Made by a program: the position numbers and the translations under genes. 5,173 bases of DNA from Alphaproteobacteria bacterium (GTDB lineage Bacteria > Pseudomonadota > Alphaproteobacteria > Rhizobiales > Hyphomicrobiaceae). Where the stretch lies: positions 1-5,173 of the forward strand of contig VBAB01000442.1 in assembly GCA_005888525.1 (NCBI GenBank), in the 5' to 3' direction. This document shows positions 1 to 5,173 of this stretch, piece by piece. How positions within the stretch are numbered: the stretch's first letter is position 1; each line of letters opens with the position of its first letter. The notes beneath the pieces are model-generated. The model made no database searches and was not told where the DNA came from. It saw only the letters and a list, made by a program, of their open reading frames with translations.

Positions 1-199
1 GTTCCTTCCGCCCTGGAAGACCTGCGAGGCCGCATTGTCGGAGGCTTTCCCTCTACTCGGGCCCGCAGGCACGCCAGCTCTGGCAACTTTGCTGCGGCGG
101 CGTGCAGCGCCTTTCATCTGGGTGAGGAGCCCGAAGAGGTTCTCGAGCTGATCCGCAAGTACGCCGACGTACCGATGAGCCTCGCCGACGCCTGCCTCG
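1..199 (+). pseudogene. Decayed PIN-domain (VapC-like) gene, frameshifted and 3' truncated
   Basis: This is a remnant of a PIN-domain protein, a family of metal-dependent ribonucleases that includes VapC toxins. Its 5' end lies outside the window. Frame 2 from base 2 reads FLPPWKTCEAALSEAFPLLG and then GTPALATLLRRR. This matches the central PIN helix that carries a conserved acidic residue (the E in LSEAF). Between about bases 97 and 111 the similarity moves to frame 1, which reads FHLGEEPEEVLELIRKYADV followed by PMSLADACLV, the hallmark PIN segment with the next conserved Asp. The similarity stops at about base 199. The usual C-terminal part, with the last conserved Asp (TLDxDF type), is absent, and the DUF255 gene begins there. 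A one-base deletion near 100 explains the frame change. Family assignment rests on motif recognition; that it is non-functional is inferred from the frameshift and truncation. No partner antitoxin is visible in the window. Confidence 0.72.
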
Positions 200-2287
200 T
201 TGACATCATCCACCCCCCAGAACCGCCTCGCCCGCGAGACCAGCCCCTATCTCCTGCAGCACAAGGACAATCCCGTCCATTGGTGGGCGTGGGGGCCGGA
301 GGCGCTCACCGAGGCCAAGACCACCAACAGGCCCATCCTGCTCTCGGTCGGCTATGCGGCCTGCCACTGGTGCCACGTCATGGCACACGAGAGCTTCGAG
401 GACCCGGCCGTCGCAGCCGTCATGAACGAGCTGTTCGTCAACATCAAGGTCGACCGCGAGGAGCGGCCCGACATCGACGCCATCTACATGCGCGCCCTGC
501 ACTCGCTCGGCGAGCAGGGCGGCTGGCCGCTCACCATGTTCCTCGACAGCGAGGCGCGCCCCTTCTGGGGCGGGACGTACTTCCCACCCGCGCCCCGCTA
601 CGGCCGGCCCGCCTTCTCGCAGGTTCTGCGCGAGGTCTCCCGCGTCTACGCCGAGGAGCGCGACAAGGTCACCCACAACGCGGGCATGCTGGTCGACGCG
701 CTCAACGCCCGCGAGGGCGGCAAGGCCACCCCCATGATCAGCGACGAGGTGCTGGCCGACCTCACGGGCCGCATGGTCAGCGCGGTGGATCCCGTCCATG
801 GCGGACTGTCCGGCGCCCCGAAGTTCCCGCAGTGGAGCTTCTTCTGGCTGCTGTGGCGCGGCGCCATCCGCTATGGCCACGAGGCCGCCAAGCATGCCGT
901 CGACACCACGCTCACCAATATCTGCCAGGGCGGCATCTACGACCACCTGGGCGGAGGCTTCGCGCGCTACTCGGTGGACGAGCGCTGGCTCGCCCCGCAC
1001 TTCGAGAAGATGCTCTACGACAACGCCCTGCTGATCGACCTCCTGTGCGAGGCCTACCGCGAGACCGGCAAGGAGCTCTACGCGCGGCGCATCGACGAGA
1101 CGGCCGGCTGGGTGCTGCGCGAGATGATCGCCGAGGGCGGGGGCTTTGCCGCCTCGCTCGATGCCGATTCCGAAGGCGAGGAGGGCAAGTTCTACGTCTG
1201 GAGCAAGCCCGAGATCGTCGAGGTGCTGGGCGAGGCCGACGCCGAGGTGTTCGCCGAGGCCTACGACGTCAGCGAAGCGGGCAACTGGGAAGGCCACACC
1301 ATCCTCAACCGCCTGCGCAATCCCGTCCTGGGCTCCGCCGCCGACGAGACGGCACTGGCGCAGATGCATGCCAAGCTCTTGGCGCGGCGGGCAGGCCGCA
1401 TCCGCCCCGGCTGGGACGACAAGGTGCTGGCCGACTGGAACGGCCTGATGATCGCCGGGCTCACCCATGCCGCGCGCGTGTTCGACCGGCCGGAGTGGCT
1501 GAGGGCCGCCGCCACCGCCTTCGGTTTCATCGTGCAGCACATGGAGAAGGACGGCCGGCTCTTCCATTCCTGGCGCGCCGGCCAGGCCAAGGTGCCCGGC
1601 ACCGCCAGCGACTACGCCAACATGATCTGGGGCGCGCTGCGGCTGCTGCAGGCGACCAACGAGGGCGCCTTCCTCACCGCGGCGGAGCGCTGGTGCGCCA
1701 CCCTGGACAAGCATTTCTGGGTGGCGGACGGCGGCGGCTATGCCTTCACCGCCGATGACACGCCCGACGTCATCGTGCGCATGCGCGGCGCCCACGACGA
1801 CGCCACCCCCAACGCCAACGCCGTCATGATCACCAACCTGGTGGCGCTCGGCCTGCTGACCGGCAAGCCGGAATACCTGGAACGCGCCGAGGCCATCCCG
1901 CAGGCCTTTGCCGCCGACCTCGGCAAGAACACGCTCGGCCACTGCGGCCTGCTCGCCGGCTTCTACGACCTCCTCGCCCCGCAGCACGTCGTGGTGATCA
2001 ACCCCGCCGCCACGGCCGCGGATACACCGGGCACGGACCAAACCGCCGCGCCTCTGGCGCGCGCCATGTTCAAGCTCTCCCTCCCCGGCGCCGTGCAGCA
2101 GGTTGTGACCGAACCCTCATCCGGCCCCGCCGGCTTCCCCGTCCCCGGCCCCCTCGCCGGCAAGACCGCCCTCGACAGCCAGCCCACCGCCTACGCCTGC
2201 CTCGGCCCCCAATGCTCACCGCCGGTGACGGAAGCGGATGCGCTGCTGGAGGTACTGCGGGGACAACGGGGGGCACCGAGCACATGA
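200..2287 (+). CDS. Thioredoxin-domain protein of the DUF255 / YyaL / SPATA20 family
   Basis: Full-length 695-residue member of the DUF255 family (Bacillus YyaL, animal SPATA20). Its biochemical role is not established; it is probably cytosolic, since no signal peptide is seen. The N-terminal thioredoxin-like domain (about residues 5-165) has NRLARETSPYLLQHKDNPVHW, the CxxC motif GYAACHWCHVM (C55, C58), DREERPDID (85-93), GGWPLTMFLD (107-116) and GGTYFPP (124-130). The rest resembles an alpha/alpha six-hairpin glycosidase-type barrel, with GGIYDHLGGGF at 244-254 and HFEKMLYDNA at 267-276. A second conserved Cys pair, C667 and C672 (ACLGPQCSPPV), closes the protein. The start is forced: an in-frame TGA lies at 176-178, and the only initiator before the conserved N-terminus is TTG at 200. 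No Shine-Dalgarno sequence precedes it. The gene follows directly on a PIN-domain remnant and converges on rho. Confidence 0.93.
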   Translation: MTSSTPQNRLARETSPYLLQHKDNPVHWWAWGPEALTEAKTTNRPILLSVGYAACHWCHVMAHESFEDPAVAAVMNELFVNIKVDREERPDIDAIYMRALHSLGEQGGWPLTMFLDSEARPFWGGTYFPPAPRYGRPAFSQVLREVSRVYAEERDKVTHNAGMLVDALNAREGGKATPMISDEVLADLTGRMVSAVDPVHGGLSGAPKFPQWSFFWLLWRGAIRYGHEAAKHAVDTTLTNICQGGIYDHLGGGFARYSVDERWLAPHFEKMLYDNALLIDLLCEAYRETGKELYARRIDETAGWVLREMIAEGGGFAASLDADSEGEEGKFYVWSKPEIVEVLGEADAEVFAEAYDVSEAGNWEGHTILNRLRNPVLGSAADETALAQMHAKLLARRAGRIRPGWDDKVLADWNGLMIAGLTHAARVFDRPEWLRAAATAFGFIVQHMEKDGRLFHSWRAGQAKVPGTASDYANMIWGALRLLQATNEGAFLTAAERWCATLDKHFWVADGGGYAFTADDTPDVIVRMRGAHDDATPNANAVMITNLVALGLLTGKPEYLERAEAIPQAFAADLGKNTLGHCGLLAGFYDLLAPQHVVVINPAATAADTPGTDQTAAPLARAMFKLSLPGAVQQVVTEPSSGPAGFPVPGPLAGKTALDSQPTAYACLGPQCSPPVTEADALLEVLRGQRGAPST

Positions 2288-2305
2288 CCCTACCGACGCG
2301 AGCAT

Positions 2306-2334
2306 TTGACTTCGCACTATTTGCTGACTACTGT
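2306..2334 (+). promoter_or_regulatory. Candidate sigma70-type promoter for the secreted-protein remnant
   Basis: TTGACT (2306-2311, five of six matches to the -35 consensus) is followed after exactly 17 bp by TACTGT (2329-2334, three of six matches to the -10 consensus). It lies in the most AT-rich stretch between the DUF255 stop and the next start, about 25-30 bases upstream of a strong ribosome binding site. The -10 match is weak, and no start site can be proven from sequence. Confidence 0.35.
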
Positions 2335-2360
2335 AAATCAGATACCGGATGGATTGTGCG

Positions 2361-2365
2361 GGAGG
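2361..2365 (+). promoter_or_regulatory. Ribosome binding site deciding a GTG start
   Basis: GGAGG ends five bases before GTG at 2371. It favours that GTG, which leads straight into a signal peptide, over the ATG at 2284. That ATG overlaps the DUF255 stop (ATGA) but would put about 29 non-hydrophobic residues ahead of the signal sequence. Confidence 0.6.
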
Positions 2366-2370
2366 CGCGA

Positions 2371-2767
2371 GTGAAGCTGCTCCTGATGTGTGTGGTGGTG
2401 GCGCAGCTGGCGCTGGCCGCTCTGGCGCCGGCCGCGCACGCCGCCGAGCCAAGCCTCGCAGCGGGCCAATGGAGCATCGTCGAGATGGACGGCAAGCCTA
2501 TCCAGGGCCCGGCCACGATGGACTTCACACGGCTGCGATGGCTGAGCGTCCAGACCCCCTGCGGGCCGGTGTCGGGCTGGTACCGCACTCCGGCGCAGTC
2601 CTGACGATCCACATTGCGTGCAGAGTTCGCCACCGGCTCGGCTACGGCTCTCCCTGCCACGGCATCGACTACCAGCTGCTGCTCGGCCGGGTGCGCAGCT
2701 ACAAGGTCGAGAGAGACGACCTCGTCTTCTTGAATGGGCAAGAAAAGCCGGTCGCCAGGCTAGCGCT
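2371..2767 (+). pseudogene. Frameshifted gene for a small secreted META/HslJ-like protein
   Basis: From GTG at 2371 the frame encodes a clear signal peptide (VKLLLMCVVVAQLALAALAP, then AAHA before AEPS; no lipobox Cys). A mature part follows with GQWSIVEMDGKPIQG and TPCGPVSGWYR, and then a stop at 2602-2604, giving only 77 residues. The W..DGkP...atm.F...pCg..sGwY pattern resembles the start of a META/HslJ-type domain. The sequence appears to continue in the next frame (positions divisible by 3): SGAVLTI near 2590, then GIDYQLLLGRVRSYKV and ERDDLVFLNGQEKPVARL, up to about 2765. These look like the closing strands of the same fold. A one-base deletion between about 2575 and 2595 explains the switch. 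The segment between LTI and GIDY also fits poorly, so further indels are possible. The continuing frame has no stop before the repeat at 2768, so the natural 3' end may be lost. The META assignment is tentative; the signal peptide is confident. Confidence 0.5.
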
Positions 2768-2857
2768 GTCATGGTCGGGCTTGTCCCGACCATCCAGCCA
2801 TCCACGCGCTCCGGTGCTTGCCGACAGCTGGATCCTCGGGACAAGCCCGAGGATGAC
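2768..2857. repeat. 90-bp double-hairpin (REPIN-like) intergenic repeat, copy 1
   Basis: Two hairpins in inverted orientation lie inside one 90-bp unit. The left hairpin (2771-2793) is a perfect 9-bp stem, ATGGTCGGG, around the loop CTTGT. The right one (2832-2854) is a perfect 9-bp stem, ATCCTCGGG, around ACAAG. The ends GTCAT and ATGAC are themselves inverted. The 90 bp align without gaps to 4997-5086 at about 64 of 90 positions. Paired REP-like hairpins form the architecture called REPIN. No T-run follows either hairpin, so this is not a standard intrinsic terminator, though it could fold in transcripts arriving from either convergent gene. It begins just where the secreted-protein remnant ends. 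Confidence 0.85.
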
Positions 2858-3005
2858 ACCGCGCCATTTATTGGCGACCGAAGACTACTGTGCCGCCTTG
2901 ATCAGCTCCCGCCAGCCCCCCACGCCAGTGAGGTTGTCGTTGGCCGGAAGAACTTGTGGCTCGCGACGATCGATCCGATCTCACCAACCGCACTGCTCAG
3001 CGCCG
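2858..3005. other. Unassigned spacer downstream of rho
   Basis: This stretch between repeat copy 1 and the rho stop holds no gene I can name and no hairpin followed by a T-run, so no rho terminator is visible. On the minus strand a 31-codon open frame (2885-2980) without a start codon ends in ANDNLTGVGGWRELIKAAQ and a TAG stop. Its composition looks like a natural protein C-terminus and may be a gene remnant, but the family is not recognised. Confidence 0.4.
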
Positions 3006-4301
<1,296 letters not shown>

Positions 4302-4308
4302 AACAAAG

Positions 4309-4313
4309 TCTCC
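4309..4313 (-). promoter_or_regulatory. Ribosome binding site of rho
   Basis: GGAGA on the minus strand (4313 to 4309) sits seven bases before the ATG at 4301. It supports the MAMQDVV start over the internal Met at residue 11. Confidence 0.65.
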
Positions 4314-4382
4314 GGATGGGGAGGGGCTGCGCGCTTGGGGGGTGGGATACGTGAAAGGCGCGGAGCCGGAAGGAAGGACGTG
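4314..4382 (-). promoter_or_regulatory. C-rich, G-poor leader segment of rho (candidate rut site)
   Basis: In the rho sense strand the 60 bases 4321-4380 contain 32 C, 10 G, 12 T and 6 A. This is a strong C-over-G excess with pyrimidine runs such as CCCACCCCCC and CCCCTCCCC. Long C-rich, G-poor RNA with little structure is the known loading signature for Rho. Its place directly upstream of the rho ribosome binding site fits autoregulation by premature Rho-dependent termination, as known for the E. coli rho leader. The composition is seen directly; the function is inferred. Confidence 0.5.
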
Positions 4383-4459
4383 AATGCCGAATGGCGTTCC
4401 GGAAGGTCATGGCCCTCTGTACGCGCCATGCTCGGCGCTCGAGGACCGCACCCGCCTGC

Positions 4460-4537
4460 TCATACCCGGCCGGGGGTGGTGACGACGCACATATAGCAAG
4501 GTTCGCAGGCAAATGAAAGGGCAGTTAGGTAGTACAT
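4460..4537 (-). CDS. Possible 25-residue Cys-rich leader peptide upstream of rho
   Basis: An ATG at 4537 opens a 25-codon frame, MYYLTALSFACEPCYMC and then VVTTPGRV, ending at TGA 4462-4460. It has three Cys at three-residue spacing (C11, C14, C17). Its stop overlaps the ATG of a second mini-frame (18 codons, 4463 to 4407). The stop of that one overlaps an ATG at 4410 whose frame runs across the rho start out of phase. E. coli rho also has a short leader frame, rhoL. Against this, no Shine-Dalgarno sequence precedes 4537, and the best local -10 candidate (4490-4498) lies inside the frame. Chance is a real alternative. Confidence 0.2.
   Translation of the reverse strand: MYYLTALSFACEPCYMCVVTTPGRV
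4490..4498 (-). promoter_or_regulatory. Weak candidate extended -10 element for rho
   Basis: The minus strand reads TGCTATATG (4498 to 4490), an extended -10 (TGn plus TATATG, four of six consensus matches), in the most AT-rich part of the hemJ-rho gap. No convincing -35 lies 16-18 bases upstream. If used, transcription would start near 4483 and give a leader of about 180 bases that contains the C-rich segment but not the 25-codon frame. Confidence 0.22.
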
Positions 4538-4567
4538 TTTGAGGTGACTGCAACTGAGCCAGCTAGC

Positions 4568-4990
4568 TCAGAACGGCTTCACCACCACCAGGATGACGAT
4601 GCCCACCATCAGCGCTGTCGGCACCTCGTTGGCGAGGCGATAGAACCGCTGATCACGGGCGTTGCGGTCGGCGGCGAAGTCTTTCCGCCAGAGGCCCAGC
4701 GCATGGTGATAGCCGGTCAGGACGACCACGAGCACAAACTTCGCCCACAGCCAGCGATCATGGAGCATGCCCTGGGCCCAGGCGAGCCACGGCCCCGTCA
4801 CCCACACCACGATCATCGCCGGGTTCATGATGAAGCGCAGCAGCCGGTGCTCCATCACCTTGAAGGTCTCGGACTGCTTGGAGCCTTTCTCAGCCGCGCA
4901 GTGGTAGACGAAGAGGCGCGGCAGATAGAGCAGCCCCGCCATCCACGCGATGACGGCGATCACGTGCAGTGCCTTCAGCCACAGCAGCAT
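4568..4990 (-). CDS. hemJ: Protoporphyrinogen IX oxidase HemJ
   Basis: Integral membrane protein of the HemJ family (UPF0093), which oxidises protoporphyrinogen IX to protoporphyrin IX, the next-to-last step of haem synthesis, in bacteria lacking HemG or HemY. It has 140 residues, normal for the family. About four hydrophobic segments are seen: near 5-25, 52-72, 82-101 and 122-138. Family signatures are LKALHVIAVIAWMAGLLYLP (6-25, with conserved H9), RLLRFIMNPAMI (49-60), WAKFVLVV (K84), the H95/H96 pair, RFYRLANEVPT (115-125) and the end VILVVVKPF. One His and one Lys of this family have been implicated in haem binding; H9 and K84 are the likely counterparts. The start is fixed by family alignment. 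Its ribosome binding site is poor: AAGG only two bases before the ATG. It lies between hemE and rho on the same strand, with the 90-bp repeat directly upstream. Confidence 0.95.
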   Translation of the reverse strand: MLLWLKALHVIAVIAWMAGLLYLPRLFVYHCAAEKGSKQSETFKVMEHRLLRFIMNPAMIVVWVTGPWLAWAQGMLHDRWLWAKFVLVVVLTGYHHALGLWRKDFAADRNARDQRFYRLANEVPTALMVGIVILVVVKPF

Positions 4991-4996
4991 CGCCTT

Positions 4997-5086
4997 GTCA
5001 TACCGGGGCTTGTCCCCGGTATCCAGCCATCCGTGAACTCAGCCGCTTGTGGATAGTTGGATCTCGGCGACAAGCGCCGGGATGAC
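4997..5086. repeat. 90-bp double-hairpin (REPIN-like) repeat, copy 2, between hemE and hemJ
   Basis: This has the same length, plan and orientation as 2768-2857. The left hairpin (5000-5022) has a 9-bp stem, ATACCGGGG, around CTTGT. The right hairpin (5061-5083) has ATCTCGGCG around ACAAG, with one T-G pair. The unit is bounded by GTCAT and ATGAC. It fills 90 of the 97 bases between the hemE stop and the hemJ start, leaving five bases after hemE and six before hemJ. In a hemE-hemJ transcript the hairpins would stand between the two reading frames. There is no T-run, so complete termination is unlikely; effects on mRNA stability or hemJ translation are possible but inferred. Confidence 0.85.
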
Positions 5087-5091
5087 GTCGC

Positions 5092-5173
5092 TTATCGTTG
5101 CGCGCCCGTGCGGACCAATTCAACAAGCCGCGCCACATTCTCCGGCGGCGTCGCCGGCACGATGCCGTGGCCT
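5092..5173 (-). CDS. hemE: Uroporphyrinogen decarboxylase HemE, C-terminal end only
   Basis: Only the last 26 codons are inside the window; the 5' part lies beyond position 5173. The visible peptide, GHGIVPATPPENVARLVELV followed by RTGAQR and TAA (5094-5092), matches the conserved C-terminal end of HemE, where GHGI.P.TPPENV..lv..V is characteristic. HemE is the cytosolic enzyme that decarboxylates uroporphyrinogen III to coproporphyrinogen III. Its place upstream of hemJ and rho on the same strand is the usual alphaproteobacterial arrangement and supports the call despite the short sequence. Confidence 0.88.
   Translation of the reverse strand, partial: GHGIVPATPPENVARLVELVRTGAQR

Noticed and set aside
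200..205. TTGACA, a perfect -35 hexamer
   Set aside because: It coincides with the forced start codon of DUF255, and no -10 lies at 16-18 bp (the sequence there is GC-rich coding).
206..2041. Long 611-codon minus-strand open frame opposite DUF255
   Set aside because: High-GC third-position bias on the coding strand opens the antisense frame. Its translation is low-complexity (G, A, V, R, H rich) with no domain, while the plus strand encodes a full recognised family.
4465..4474. CCCGGCCGGG palindrome in the rho leader as an operator
   Set aside because: A 10-bp GC palindrome is expected by chance in such a GC-rich sequence; no second copy and no known regulator site is recognised.
4555..4570. 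Small inverted repeat TGAGC...GCTCA at the hemJ stop, as a terminator
   Set aside because: The stem is only five base pairs, includes the stop codon, and has no T-run downstream on the minus strand.
4544..5056. 170-codon plus-strand frame opposite hemJ
   Set aside because: Antisense to a clear HemJ and extends into the repeat; His- and Gln-rich with no recognisable domain.

Overview
The window looks like an alphaproteobacterial chromosome, most likely Hyphomicrobiales/Rhizobiales or a close relative. The evidence is high-GC coding sequence, Rho and HemJ proteins of alphaproteobacterial type, the gene order hemE-hemJ-rho on one strand (a block often found near the origin in this class), and two copies of a double-hairpin intergenic repeat of a kind familiar from these genomes. 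Assignment below class level is inference.

Layout, left to right. Positions 1-199 (+) hold the decayed middle of a PIN-domain (VapC-like) gene, with one frameshift and its C-terminal end missing. It runs straight into a full-length 695-residue DUF255/YyaL-type thioredoxin-domain protein (200-2287, +), whose only possible start is a TTG with no clear ribosome binding site. Positions 2288-3005 (718 bases) contain no intact gene. They hold a plausible promoter, a strong ribosome binding site followed by a secreted-protein gene broken by at least one frameshift (META/HslJ-like by appearance), a 90-bp REPIN-like double hairpin (2768-2857), and about 150 bases of unassigned sequence.

The right half is on the minus strand and is transcribed right to left: the last 26 codons of hemE (uroporphyrinogen decarboxylase), a second 90-bp double-hairpin repeat that fills nearly the whole hemE-hemJ gap, hemJ (protoporphyrinogen oxidase), a 266-base leader, and rho. 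HemE and HemJ act at separate steps of haem synthesis. The leader upstream of rho has a 60-base stretch with 32 C and 10 G on the transcribed strand, which suits autoregulation by Rho-dependent termination. It also contains a short Cys-rich open frame that may or may not be a leader peptide. DUF255 and rho are convergent, and the gap between them is a graveyard of broken genes and repeats.

I see no CRISPR array, phage, integrase, tRNA or rRNA, and no new multi-gene system. The most interesting material is the repeat pair (constant loop, compensating stem changes, one copy placed against the hemJ start codon), the rho leader, and the two gene remnants, one of which abuts the start of the DUF255 gene.
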